This document shows, piece after piece, positions 36,071 to 46,880 of a DNA stretch of 64,000 nucleotides. The position numbers were made by a program, and so were the translations under genes. This stretch comes from Eulemur rufifrons (taxonomy: Eukaryota; Chordata; Mammalia; Primates; Lemuridae). Location of the stretch: assembly GCF_041146395.1 (NCBI RefSeq), contig NC_090995.1, forward strand, positions 13,767,501 to 13,831,500. The letters run 5' to 3'. A model generated the notes under the pieces. The model was given only the letters and a program-made list of their open reading frames with translations, had not been told where the DNA came from and made no database searches. The stretch's first letter is position 1, and each line of letters starts with the position of its first letter.

Positions 36071-36409
36071 GAGTAGATTTGCTATATACACGATTATTGA
36101 TTAGTGTGAGGTTATTCTGGGATCATTTTGTTCTAAAGAGCCATCTTTTTTCCCCCCTTTTCACAGGAGTTGAGAAAAGAATACTTATATTCAGGATTTA
36201 TTTATGAAGTTTATTTCTGCACTAAAGGTGTTAATGGATAGCTAGGGAGATGGAAATGTTTTGTTTAGCCGAAGATGGCATATCCCCCAAAGCCTGCCCC
36301 CAAACACCACTTCACAGAGTTGTAAGAACCCTCGTTCTTGGTTGCAGCCAAAGACCAGTTTGCTTTTTAATTTGGAAAATCCTAGAAACATCTAGGCGAG
36401 ATACGTGAA
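36071..36409. other. unique non-coding sequence
   Basis: No recognised elements. Confidence 0.5.
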
Positions 36410-36590
36410 CTGATTCATTCATTAAAGATTTTTTATCGAGTGCCTCCCATTGCAAGGCGGTTGTTATTGTTAACACGTTACAGAGGAAAAACTAACGTGC
36501 CCAGACGTGAAATGACTCACTCCAGGACGCATATGAAGCCCATGACAGGCCATTAGAGGACAGGCCTAACTCGTATCTTCTCATTTTTCC
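36410..36590 (-). repeat. MIR SINE (antisense, diverged)
   Basis: ATCGAGTGCCTCCCATTGCA and GTGAAATGACTCACTCCAGG fit a diverged antisense MIR. Confidence 0.55.
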
Positions 36591-36765
36591 CTCTACAACC
36601 TCCATCCCACGCTATTTAGCTCACATTGTTGACACGTGTTCTGCAGGGTCTCATGCCCCCTATTTTATGTTTGTTGACATTTGTATCTGTGTGTCTTGAT
36701 ACTTTTACACCTCTCAGTGCCAGATATTTGGATCCGTTTGTTTTGACTCAGCAATTTTTGTGCAG

Positions 36766-36819
36766 GGACATTCTGACACAGCACTATGGGACTTGCACCG
36801 TTTTAACTGGAGAGTGTAG
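36766..36819 (+). other. weak exon candidate
   Basis: The acceptor TTTTTGTGCAG is followed by 54 bp with one open frame (DILTQHYGTCTVLTGEC) and a TAG|GTAAGT donor. The polypyrimidine tract is short and interrupted by purines. Frame 1 ends in a stop at the donor. I regard it as probably chance. Confidence 0.15.
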
Positions 36820-37791
36820 GTAAGTTGCAGAAGAAGAGATGTCCTCACCCCTCCTCCGCTCTGGCCCTGTGACTCCTGCCCCCAGGGGCACAAGTCAGAG
36901 CCTGGCGGGAGTGGTAGACAGGTGAGGGTGACGGATGGGGCGAGGGTCAGGGGTAAGATGAATCCCAGCGGTGGGTTAAAGTTTAGGGATGTCTGTTTCA
37001 CAAATGACTTGAAGATGAAAAACAGTGGTTTTTTTTCACTGTGACATCAAAATGCTCTCCTTCATCTTGCTGTAATCTGTCTACCGACAGTAAAATAGAA
37101 TCTCATCCAGAATCCCTGTCTGTAGTCAGGGAAATAGGTTCCTCGGGTTGGAAGGTTATTTTTAAATGCGGCTAGCATTTTGATGGTTTGTGGAACCTGA
37201 TTGTGGGAAAGGGTGTCTGTTTCTCTCTGTATCCTCTCCCTGCACTTCTGATATCTTACCCCTATAAATGACAACTTTAAAAAAAATAGTTTAGAGAAAT
37301 TTGGTTTGAAAAACTATTTTAAAAGAATAGTTTAGAAAAAATATTTAGAAAATGTATTCCTATCATGTAAAAAAAAAGTACTGGTTTTAGAATACGTGGA
37401 AACCCAAAGGAAATGCATGTGTTGGCAGCAGTAATTTTGTGGGATTGCTGTGGCCGTGTTCTCTCTTCCTCCCAACCCTTGGCTTTGTCTTGCGTCCCCT
37501 CCGCTGCTAGCGCTGATGGGAGCGTGCAGGGCGTGTGACCCTGTGGTCTCTCAGCCCACTGGATGAAGTTTCGCGTTTAACAGACTTCAGCGATGCTTTA
37601 ATCATAAGCAAGGGAATTTTCCTCCAGGAAGAGGTGATTCAGGACGTGGGGTGTGGTGGGCTATTGGAAGATGCAGTGTTCATCAACGTTGATGAATAGG
37701 TCTCTTGGTAAACACAGCCCAAAGCAGTAATATCGGTGGTTAAGATATTTAACTCATATTGGCTCCTCCGCCTTTGGAAACTGTCTTGCAG
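36820..37791. other. unique non-coding sequence
   Basis: An AT-rich stretch at 37270-37380 repeats an ATAGTTTAGA motif. There is no recognised gene or repeat family. Confidence 0.5.
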
Positions 37792-38031
37792 CTGCTTCCT
37801 CTTTGAAAGACCAGGACTCAGCGTCTCGCTGGCGTCCCCTGACCTCCCCAGAGATTCCCGGGGCTCCCGGCCTCTCGGCAGCATTTCCAGGCTGGCAGGT
37901 CACGGTGCCCTCTTCCCAGGCCCCCGAGAAAGGGCACAGCGGCGAGGACAACCCTGGCAGCGTCGAGGCAATTCCTCCGTTCCTCTCTGGAAGGACAGAA
38001 TCCCACGTTCTGGGGCAGTCACAGCAAAAGG
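37792..38031 (+). CDS. candidate 240-bp coding exon, gene unknown
   Basis: A CT-rich tract and CTGTCTTGCAG acceptor precede an open frame of 79 codons with split codons at both ends, giving phase 1 to phase 1. The frame begins ASSLKDQDSASRWRPL and continues as a Pro/Ser/Gly-rich, probably disordered peptide ending near VLGQSQQKG. The donor AGG|GTATCG is weak. The segment is GC-richer than its surroundings. Against it, other frames on both strands are also long here, as GC-rich DNA allows. No protein was recognised. Its phase could follow the exon at 6513-6582, but 31 kb and another candidate lie between. Confidence 0.25.
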
Positions 38032-38257
38032 GTATCGTTTCAAGTCAATTCAAATGCTGTTTACTTTCAAAACAGAGTTTTCTGGAAGCAGTGACGGTTC
38101 ATTTTTGTCAGAGTGCTGTTTTGCTGACTTGCTGTAGGGCTCTCTGGGGGATACGGGATGACATAGACACATTTACAAAATTCCTGGGTTTTTTTTTTCA
38201 TAGGCGCCAGCACAGGCCACTGAGTTATAGGAAGGAAAATTGCATCACTGTTGAACC
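38032..38257. other. unique non-coding sequence
   Basis: No recognised elements. A T-run lies near 38190-38199. Confidence 0.5.
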
Positions 38258-38279
38258 GGGGTGGGGGGTGGGGGGAGGG
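38258..38279 (+). other. G-quadruplex-like G-run
   Basis: GGGGTGGGGGGTGGGGGG followed by AGGG gives four G-tracts of at least three bases with single-base loops, a canonical G4 motif on the plus strand. Confidence 0.8.
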
Positions 38280-38502
38280 TCGCTGCTGTCTCCCCCTTCT
38301 CCGTCTCCACACCCCCTCCACTGTCTCTCCCTCCCCACCTCTCCTCCTCTTACTCCCCCAGCACAGAAAGAGCTCAGCACTCACGTGCAATATTTGGGGT
38401 CAGGATAGGCGGTTCTGCATTCAGTGTGCTCCTCTTTCGGGTCTTACTGCCTGGTTTTGGTGTTTATGATCACCTTTTCCCATCCTCCTCCCCTCAGGGG
38501 CA
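38280..38502. other. pyrimidine-rich stretch then unique DNA
   Basis: Bases about 38288-38360 are almost all C or T on the plus strand, next to the G-run. The rest is unassigned. Confidence 0.6.
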
Positions 38503-38745
38503 GTGTGGCCCCGTGGTTCAGAGCACAGACTCTGGGGCTTCGTGTCTGTGACTGGAGTCCCAGCCCTGCCACCCGTGAGCTGTGCAACTCTGCCCAAGTT
38601 ACTTAGCCTCTCTGTGCCTCACTGGTTTCATCTGTATAATGAGACAAATAATGATCTCAAACTATAGAATTGTTACAAGGATTGAATATGCGGACCCACG
38701 TAAAACTCCTAGGACAGTATCTCAGTAGGTGTTGGTCCTTGTTGT
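38503..38745 (+). repeat. near full-length MIR SINE
   Basis: GTGGTTCAGAGCACAGACTC, then CCAAGTTACTTAGCCTCTCT, CTCACTGGTTTCATCTGTAT and CTCAGTAGGTGTTGGTCC span MIR. Confidence 0.9.
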
Positions 38746-40149
38746 TTCACTCCTGTGCTTGCCGGAGAGTAACTGGAGTCCAGTGTTACCTTTTTGCTTT
38801 ACAAGAGCAACAATATCAAGGCAAGTACGTCAATGGACTTGGGTCAGCGTTAGTGTTTGGAAAAAAGTTAAACCGTAGTTGCACTGGAGAAACACCCTCG
38901 TAAGGTTCTCTGATTCTTAAGAGAATTCTTAATAATAATTCCAAATCTTAATAATTAGAATGCACTCAAATTCAGTATTGTTGTAGATGCCGGTTCTGTA
39001 GAAGCAAAGCATTTCCTGAAAAAAGGGAGCACGAAACCTTCCCAGTAGCCCCGTGCGAGGATCACACTTTGTCTCTAGCACCTCACGCAAATCTGAGCCC
39101 ATAGTAGACATTTAGTGATGCCTGTGAACTCACCGTGGCGTAGTGTTCTTCCTCCACAGGCCTCCAGAAGGCTTGAGGTGGGAAAAGAAAAGGGAAAGGG
39201 TGTCCCCTCTTTGCATATCTTCTTATGTCAGCACCTGGAACATTCACAGGTAGGAACAAATACCTTAGAACCTGCTTAGAGATATAAAATATAAAGTATT
39301 CCTCTCCCTCAAATAAATATAAATCCATTGCCTTTTCTAAATGTTCATCCCTTGTGACCATCAGCATTGCCGTGTGTTGAGGAGGTATCAGGTGTTACTG
39401 TGGTGTGAACATCTCGTGTGCCCGACAGACTGAGTAGTTGTGGGCAAAGTGGGCTTTTCTCTTCATTGACAGGAAGCGTTTCAGAGGCTGGTGACTATGA
39501 AGTGCTACGGAAATGTGTACTTTTTTGCTCTTGGTACAGTAGCCATGGAGATAATTGAGTAGAGTGAATACTGGCGATTCCTCCGTAATGTTAGAGTGTC
39601 ATATCCCTAGGCCAGGAATGTTTGATTCTCAGGCTTATGGTAATGAGTCTTTCAAAGAGAGAGCCACACACACCCAAGGTCAAACCAGGCAGTCCTAGTC
39701 TACAGGATTAACACTGGCCGTGGAAAATAGTCTCCTGACCAGAAGAAATGCATTGCTTGCTTTTGTATCTCTCCTCCCCTGAGCAAGAATCAAGGAACAA
39801 ATTATAATCATTTTGTGGTGGTGGTGGTATAATTATAATTTACATTGAGTAAAATGCAGTGATCTTAAGTTTAAAGTTTAATGATACCAAGTTTTAAAAT
39901 TTAGCAACAGAGTCACCTGACTAGTTCCTGGTGCCTTTTGGGGTGTGGGCATTTTGGTGCGTTGGGCCTTTCTGCTAACCACACCACCGCCAATGCTCCA
40001 GCATATTCTCTCCCAGCAGCTGCTACTGTTGTCACTGTCGCTTCAGAATAAATAGCACGTTTAGATCCGTGGATTGTGCAATATAGTCATCGTCCGTAGC
40101 AGTAACGTCGCTAGTAAGAGGGAAAGTAGTTGAGGGCAAATGTCATGAA
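38746..40149. other. mostly unique sequence
   Basis: A short L2/MIR-like segment lies at about 39060-39125 (TGAGCCCATAGTAGACATTT). A (GTG)n-like run lies near 39816-39828. There is no supported gene. Confidence 0.5.
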
Positions 40150-40520
40150 ATACGTTGCTCTGATCCCCTTTGAGCTGCAATTATCACGGCTGCATCTGCA
40201 CAAAAACAAGTCTCGAGACTGTGGCCTTTGCATCCCTGACTCAGGAATACATTGGAAACAGTAACAATTAGCAGCCCACCTGAAAAAGATACTATTTTGA
40301 GCTACAAATAAAACACGGAGTTTTCTCAGGGCAATTCCATGTTGCCAAATTAGTTTGAAGGGCCAGCAGAATAAAGAGGAGTTGACTCATCTTGCAAATT
40401 ACACGTGCAAAAGGGCATTTAATTATTACACTATTTTCTCTTTGCAATAGTTTTTGTGGGCAAATGCCACAAACTGTCCTGTGTTCAGCTACATAATCAC
40501 TAGCTTGGTTCTTCCTGTTT
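40150..40520. promoter_or_regulatory. candidate conserved non-coding element (speculative)
   Basis: Repeat-free AT-rich block with homeodomain-like cores and an AP-1-like TGACTCA (CCCTGACTCAGGAATACATT, GAGTTGACTCATCTTGCAAA, GGGCATTTAATTATTACACT). Composition is like known enhancers, but only cross-species alignment could show constraint. Confidence 0.25.
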
Positions 40521-40728
40521 TTTGAAGTATTAAAAACATTATGATGGACTTTTGGCTGTAAATTGTGTTTCCCTTGTGGTTCTAGAGTTTTTTTCTTCTT
40601 GGCTGCTGTGTTATTGAACCTCAGGGGTACTATAGCAAGTTTTCCTTCTTCCTTTCTTACCCATTTACCTTTCAGATTTTCCAGAATCTTACATAATCGA
40701 GACTGGGCTGTAGTTATTTAAGTACATG
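40521..40728. other. unique AT-rich sequence
   Basis: No recognised elements. Confidence 0.5.
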
Positions 40729-40753
40729 CACACACACACACACACACACACAC
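40729..40753. repeat. (CA)n microsatellite
   Basis: About 12 CA units. Confidence 0.97.
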
Positions 40754-40784
40754 GCATGCTCTGGAGGACGAGCTGCCATACATA

Positions 40785-41010
40785 GAGAGTTGTTGCTTGG
40801 TATCCACAGAGCATTGGTTCCAGAACCCCCTCCCCCCAGTCAAGTCCCACAGGCAGCCCTATGGAAGCCCCTATACAAAAAACCAGGCCCTTTATGTCCT
40901 TGTGTTCCCTCTAATACTGTGTTTGGGAACTGTGTTTGAATTCAATGAACTGTGGTTCATTGAATTCACAGATGCAGAACTTGCAGATATGAGGGCTGAC
41001 TGTATTTTAT
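40785..41010. repeat. Tigger-like (pogo) DNA transposon fragment
   Basis: CTTGGTATCCACAGAGCATT, GGTTCCAGAACCCCCTCCCC and the far end AGATATGAGGGCTGACTGTA resemble Tigger-type terminal text ('ggttccaggaccccc', 'gagggacgactgtat'). The middle is deleted. A 13-bp perfect hairpin lies inside at 40938-40967. Confidence 0.65.
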
Positions 41011-41129
41011 CTCATTTTCTTAGTCTACAGCGAAGTACTCTAGATGTGAAAAGCAGGAAAAAAAAAATTAAAAGATGCATCAGTGTGAAGAATGGAGCAG
41101 AGTTGGCATCATTTGGGTCTCTGTAGTGG
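41011..41129. other. unique sequence
   Basis: No recognised elements. An A-run lies at 41059-41067. Confidence 0.5.
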
Positions 41130-41320
41130 TTTGCAACCCTTTTTATAAAAGGGGAGCAGTCAGAATACTTAATTTACCTCAATTAAGAATGCGCTCTCTG
41201 GCTATTGTTGCTCAAAACTGGACCGAGTCACTCTCCAATCGAGCTAATTGTGCAACCTATGATTTAGCAGCTTAGCTCTGCGCTTTTCCTTTTGTTTCCG
41301 TAAATGATCTGCGTAGGGAA
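41130..41320. promoter_or_regulatory. candidate conserved non-coding element (speculative)
   Basis: Repeat-free block with AATTTACCTCAATTAAGAAT, CGAGCTAATTGTGCAACCTA and similar homeobox-like cores. Only alignment would show whether it is constrained. Confidence 0.2.
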
Positions 41321-41724
41321 AAGCAACCCCTCTCTCTCCTCCCCTCCCATGTTTGTTGTTTTTCTTTATTATTTTAATTCTACACTTCGATAATTGCTAT
41401 AATCTCCTACATCATTGCTCAGACCAACCACTAAATAAGGCAGCTGTGTAATGGCGAACTCAGAGCTGCTGGGTTAGGGAGCGCGTGTGACCCAGGCCGC
41501 CCTGTGTGACCCAGGCCTGCCGCGGACTCAGCCTGGACCCTTGAGTCCTCCTGCAGGCGCAGGCAGGACACGGCCAGCAAGACACACTGTGTCAGACAGA
41601 CGGCTGTTCCTCTCTTCATGGATGGAAGTGTCTGAGAGGGGACCTCTGTGGTCACGTCTAGCTCTAAACCTTTACGGTTTCATCACTTGCGATGATGAAA
41701 AACAGTGGCGGTTGTAGTGGTAGT
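41321..41724. other. unique sequence
   Basis: Overlapping ORFs at 41431-41717 lie on both strands and lack splice context. Confidence 0.5.
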
Positions 41725-42135
41725 ACTAGTAGTTCATTTAACAACGTGTATTTTTTGAGGAGCTACTATGTGCTAATCCCGGGGCACATCAGTGAATAAA
41801 ACAGATAAAAAAATTCCTGTCGTCTTCGAATTTATTCTATTGGCAGAAGAGACAGACAACACACAATACTCCAGATAAATTTGTTACATAGTATCTTAGA
41901 ATGTGAAGTAGGAAAAATAAGGGGTTTGGAGGCTCTTGGGGTAGGGGGAGGTAGCAATTTGAAATAGGCTGGTCGTGGCGAAGGTGTCATTTGGTCAAAC
42001 GGGGGATGAGGGAGTCAGTGGCACAGGGAAGAAGAGCATCCCAGGCGGAGACGACAGCCAGTGCGGGACCCTGGGACCAGATATGCCGGAGCACACGCAG
42101 GAGGGTGAGAGGCCCGTGCGGCTGGGTGGATGAAA
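41725..42135 (-). repeat. L2 LINE fragment (antisense)
   Basis: GAGGAGCTACTATGTGCTAA, AGTGAATAAAACAGATAAAA, and AAGAGCATCCCAGGCGGAGA follow the antisense L2 3' UTR and ORF2. Confidence 0.85.
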
Positions 42136-42139
42136 ATAA

Positions 42140-42362
42140 AAATAATAAAAGCTAACATTCCTTGAAGGTTTACTAAGTGCCGGTGACTAATAAACCTTTT
42201 ATAGGGACCGATACATTTTATCCTCCGCACAGCCTTATGAGGGACGCTCTGTTACCATCTCCATTTCCAGATGACGGAATGGAGGAACAGAGAGGTTGAT
42301 TAACTTGTTCAAGGTCACCTGAGAGTAAGACGCAGACTGCTCAGATTCGAGTTCAGGTTATT
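42140..42362 (-). repeat. MIR SINE (antisense)
   Basis: AAGCTAACATTCCTTGAAGG, CCATCTCCATTTCCAGATGA and GTTCAAGGTCACCTGAGAGT are the antisense MIR. Confidence 0.85.
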
Positions 42363-43049
42363 TCCTTCCCCACTTACAGAGAACATAAGAGGGTTCCCAG
42401 GCAGTTTTCACTTACGGTTAACAGAGTTTCAGGTCAGTGCGAGAGTTCTTTTTTATTTATTGGATCAACTCATTTGTCAGTATTAATTAATCATACTAAT
42501 ATTACTTTAATTCGTCAGTAAATACATATGATGAGGCAAGAGTGGAATCAGACGCTGCGCCTGGCAGAGGTTTGCTCAGGTTATTCCCTTTTCTTCTTCC
42601 CTTTTGCTCAGATTAACTCAGCGAAGTGCCTGGTTTTGTAGAACGGGATTTGCTCGCTGCAAACCTGACGTCCCGCGCACTGGCTGACCCTGGTGGACGT
42701 GGTCAGGGCTGAGATTCTCGTGATAACATCATTTCATTTCATCAGGTCACACGTTGCACACGCAGGTTTTGACCGTCAGCTTTTCCTCTTGCACAAAAAG
42801 ACAACGTAGTGAGTTGAGTGGGCCAAGCGCTGGGATTCTGCAGGCGGCGTAGCCCGTGCCTGGGAGATGCTTTTATGTGACTCGTTTGCCACCTGCGAAC
42901 GGAGCTACACATGCTTGCTCTCTTGCAGAGGGTTCGCGTGAATCTACCCGCACACAGAGGCGCCCGCGTTGTGGGGATTCGAACTCCGTGTAGTGTGTTA
43001 TAAACGACATCAACCAACTCAGCCCGGTTCAGGGAAGATGACCTAGGCA
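42363..43049. other. unique sequence
   Basis: A minus-strand 102-codon frame lies at 42742-43050 with no recognised domain. There is no repeat family. Confidence 0.5.
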
Positions 43050-43490
43050 ATTGAAAAAGTCCAGGAATAATTGACTTCGGGCATGGCTGGATCCAGATTT
43101 TTAAGTGGCGTGATTAGGAATTTCTCTCTCTCTCTTCACCGCTTGGTTATGCTTCCTCAGTTTTGCTTTTATGCTCCAACAGGCTCTTCTGGGAAGTAGC
43201 AACATGGCTACTGACTGACTGGGATTGGAAGAATGTATCTTTGCTATAGTTCAAAGCGAAATCCCAGAATTGATCCTTATTGGCCTGGTTTGGACAAGCA
43301 ACCACCTCTGAGTCAATCACCTCTGAATCAATCAATCATCGTGTCTGGGCTATATGACCGGGAGTTGGGATGTCCAGGCCTGGGCTGTGTCCCCACCTCT
43401 GAGTTGGGCCTGGCGGTCACCACCCAGGCCTGGGCCGGGAGTGGGGAGAACCGGTTCTGGGGGAGCCAGGGAGGAAACAGACGCTGAGCA
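43050..43490 (+). repeat. unassigned interspersed repeat, copy 1
   Basis: It has the layout of a known mammalian repeat class: GGGCATGGCTGGATCCAGAT, a CTCTCTCTC stretch, TGGCTACTGACTGACTGGGA, CTTATTGGCCTGGTTTGGA, then CCAGGCCTGGGC-type text. Copy 2 at 49.9 kb shares the 19-bp CTTATTGGCCTGGTTTGGA. I cannot name the family with certainty. An imperfect 15-bp tandem duplication sits at 43303-43332. Confidence 0.5.
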
Positions 43491-44556
43491 GGCGGAGCAG
43501 CAGCTGCCCGCCACTTCCCCCGCTGTGGCTTGCCGTGCCTGCTCCTTTCCCAGTTTATTCTCATGTCCTTTGGCTCTTCACCCTTATATTTTCTCTCATA
43601 GTCTTAAGTTTTTCTTCTTTTACTTAGTAAGGCAAGGATTATAAGTACGAACAAGTATCACAAGTGATAGTGGGAATGAGAGGGTGCAAAGCCATTTTTG
43701 GAAACAGTTTTACAGCATTTTATATACAGTTCCGTGTGTGCCATTTCAGGACCTTTCCAAGCTCCTGTAGAGGATGGGCCTTTGTTATGAAAAATCCTAT
43801 GAAGTATTGAGCACCCATCAGGGTTTATATATATATACCATGGGCCTTCAATTATTGATAATAATTGAGGTCAGGGGCAATTGCAAAATGCTTTGAGAAT
43901 ATGAGATTGCTGTAATGTGTACAGAAAATGAGCCCCACTGGATTAATTAGTGATATTTTAAAGATGTTATCTGATTCCAATGAAACGTATCAGTGAAAAT
44001 ATGCTCCAGACTGTGTGTGTGTTGTTTCCTGCTTGGATCATATTTCACATTGTCTTTTCTTAATTTTGTCAGTGACAATAGTAACAATATCAAAAAGGTG
44101 GAGGATTCAGGGATGCATCCTAAAATCACAAAAACATTGCCAATTTAACTATTTTATTATAAAAGTCTGGAGAGCTGGAGGTAGATTTTGTGACATTTTT
44201 ATGAAGTCTGAAGTCTCCAGAGATCCTGATATTCTGCTTTTTCCTTTGGACAAACTCTGAACCTGTTAGAAAATTCTCATGCAATGTGTTTTTGATAGTT
44301 TAAGTTTTATGTTTCTAAGCTCAAGCAGAGATAAGTGTTGGATTAGGCAAATTTAGCCAGACACCTGAAGCTGCTTTTTATGGAGATTGTAGCTGCTTAA
44401 ATAACATTCATTTCAAGGATTAACAAAAAGATTTAGCTTTTTAGCATTTTACTGTGGCTTTGACCACGTGAAGTTTTTTTGTGTTAGGAAAAGAGCCTAT
44501 ATTTGGTTTTTTAAATAGATGTAACCTATCTCTAGGTATTTTTGCAACTGTAATTT
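43491..44556. other. unique AT-rich sequence
   Basis: A small inverted repeat (TCAATTATT/AATAATTGA) lies at 43848-43868. There is no gene. Confidence 0.5.
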
Positions 44557-44740
44557 CTAAGTTGTGTATCTTAATAACTGAATAAATCTTTTTCTTTTTT
44601 CTTTCTTCCTCTTTCTCTTTTTCTTCATTTCTCTAGTTCTCTGCTCCTTCTAAGTTGTGCCTTTTAACAACTGCATAAATCTTTTTTCTTTCTTCCTCTT
44701 TCTCTTTTTCTTATTTCTCTATTTAGTTTTCTCTGCTCCT
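44557..44740. repeat. 93-bp tandem duplication with pyrimidine tract
   Basis: Two copies begin CTAAGTTGTG at 44557 and 44650. Each continues through AATAAATCT or CATAAATCT and a long C/T tract to TCTGCTCCTTC. The unit is 93 bp. A (CCTT)n run follows at about 44738-44757. Confidence 0.85.
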
Positions 44741-44869
44741 TCCTTCCTTCCTTCCTTGACCTGATATATCAGGTAAATAAGTATAAGTTGTAAGTTGTTC
44801 CCCCCATCCCCAACACACACCAAATGTATCAAATCTGCTTTAGGCTCTGGCTGAGTGGATGGTTTGAAT
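44741..44869. other. short spacer with a perfect palindrome
   Basis: ACCTGATATATCAGGT at 44759-44774 is a perfect 16-bp palindrome directly after the (CCTT)n run. Confidence 0.8.
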
Positions 44870-45040
44870 TCACCTACATCCCATTCATTAATTATATAAT
44901 ACATATTGAAGGTCTCTCTTGGATTATTTAGAGGAGAAAAGACAAATGGATCCCTGTCATAAGTGAGCTCATGGTTTAGTGGGGGGAGATAAAACTATAC
45001 TTGGAAAACTAAATCACAACAGGGAAAGCTCTAGAATCAA
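44870..45040 (-). repeat. L2 LINE 3' end (antisense, diverged)
   Basis: GATCCCTGTCATAAGTGAGC followed by TCATGGTTTAGTGGGGGGAG fits the antisense L2 3' UTR. Confidence 0.6.
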
Positions 45041-46774
45041 CGTACAAATGATAACAGAGGAGCGGTTGTGAGTAACCCTCCCTGGGAGAACCGCTAACTC
45101 GTCTACCTGTTCCATTCTGAACTCTTGCTAGGGTGACATCTAAACGCATCTCTGGGTCACTGAGTAGGTTCTGTCTGCTCGGTGGCCGAGGACTATTTAT
45201 GCTCAGAGCGAGGGGCTGGAGAATGGTCTTCCCAAGGACTTGTCTGCCCGTGGAAACGCGTGGGATAACTCGCCAGCATGGCTGGCACTTTAAATTTTGT
45301 TACGAGAGACCATGAGTTCTGTCTGGCTCTGCTTGGGGCTGAGCCTGAATTTAATGATCTCCTTTAAAACCACAGCCCATGCAGGCTTGCAGAACTGCCT
45401 ACATACGTTGGGAAAAAAAAAAAAAATGGTACCGCTGGTGTGGAATTGCAAGATAAGCAGAGAACCCAGTAAATGACTCCGTGGGAGTTTTCCTCAAGGG
45501 AAGGATAAAGAGAAGAGTGCGCTGTTTTTTTTTGGCAAAGGAAACTGGTGCTTAACATGATTATTGCGACTCTGGGCACTCAGCTTCTCCCACTGGGGAG
45601 CTCAAACGTGATAGAGGCAGAGCTGGCCTTCCAAAGCGGAACCTTCGTAAGCTCGAGTGTCCGACTGAGATGTCACAATGGCCAATGTCCCTGGCAAGGA
45701 GGGCCCTTTAATTAATTAGCTCTGGAGCTGGCAGCTTGGCCCGAAAGCACCTGAACACGGTTGCCTGTGACGAGAGCCGCAGAGGGCCCCTGCCAGCGAC
45801 CTGCTGCTCCCCCAAAGCCTGCCGTAAGCGTCCACCTGTCCCCGCCGGAAAGACAGGTGCCCTGTCCTTCTGAAGAGGAGTCTGCTTCTGTATACTCGGC
45901 TTTCTGTGCAGAGCGGTTCCTGGCAAAGTCATTCCTCGTGCGCCATCCTAGAAGTGGGACAAGCATGAAAAGGAAGGTGCTGTTTCCACTTCTGTTTGGA
46001 GAGCCACAGAGACCCCGAGAGCAAACAGAAGGTGTCTAGCAACAGGCTGCGCTCCTGGCCGAATCGGCTCTTGTCATCTTGCGTTCACTCCGGAAGTCCC
46101 AAGGTTATTCAAGCAGGAAGAAATCTTGACGCTCTCTGGCGTCATCAAGGTGATGTGGCGTGTTGAGGGGCGTCCCCTCTGCTACCTGTGCTGGTGATTT
46201 GGGACTCGGTTGTCAAAAGCGGTGTCGCCAGGTGTCTCGGAGATCGTGCAGGTTTGCAAAGGTGTTGCGCGCCCTTTCTGTGCTCCCCTGCGGGACCTTC
46301 TGCTCACGGTGCTACAGGGATGCCTTTTGGGAGACTTGCTTTGTTTTGCTTAGAAAGGACAGCGGTGTGCTGACCTCCCCTACGGAGATGACCGGGGCAG
46401 AGGTCATACGATGGCAGTGAGGGCCACCAACTGTGCAGCTTCTGGTCCTGACCCTGCCCGCCACCCAGGGCATCCGGCTTCCCTCCTCTGGCTTCAGTCC
46501 TGGACCTTCTTCATCTCAGGGAAATTCTCTTGCTGACCATTTCCTCAGCGCCCCTCTCCAAAGCATTTCTAGAAATCTTTTAAGCTTCTAAAGAACGTGA
46601 TAATGCACTTTCACACATCAAATGGGGTTATTAGTCATGGATTTACTGGTGAACATAGCTTATGGGATATTTATAATATTTAAAGCCCCAGCTGGTATAA
46701 TTTCCAGTTCGTATGTAACCAACCACTGGATGCCTCTGGAGCCAAAATGCCCACGTACAATGCTGCCTCCAACA
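45041..46774. other. unique sequence, GC-rich in part
   Basis: A GC-richer block at 45700-46420 holds overlapping ORFs on both strands (up to 92 codons). No splice-flanked open frame stands out and no domain is recognised. An A-run lies at 45413-45425. Confidence 0.45.
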
Positions 46775-46880
46775 CGCGTTTAGCTCTGTGCTGCTGGGTG
46801 AAGCTCCTAACCCTCTCTGAGCCTCCATCTCTTCATTTCTAAAATGGAGATGATCATAGCATCCACCTCGTGGAGTTACT
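46775..46880 (+). repeat. MIR SINE fragment
   Basis: CTAACCCTCTCTGAGCCTCC, ATCTCTTCATTTCTAAAATG and GAGATGATCATAGCATCCAC are MIR. Confidence 0.8.

Noticed and set aside
37803..38408. 201-codon frame as a single-exon gene
   Set aside because: The part after 38031 crosses a pyrimidine tract and low-complexity DNA. Only the first 240 bp has exon-like edges, and even that is weak.
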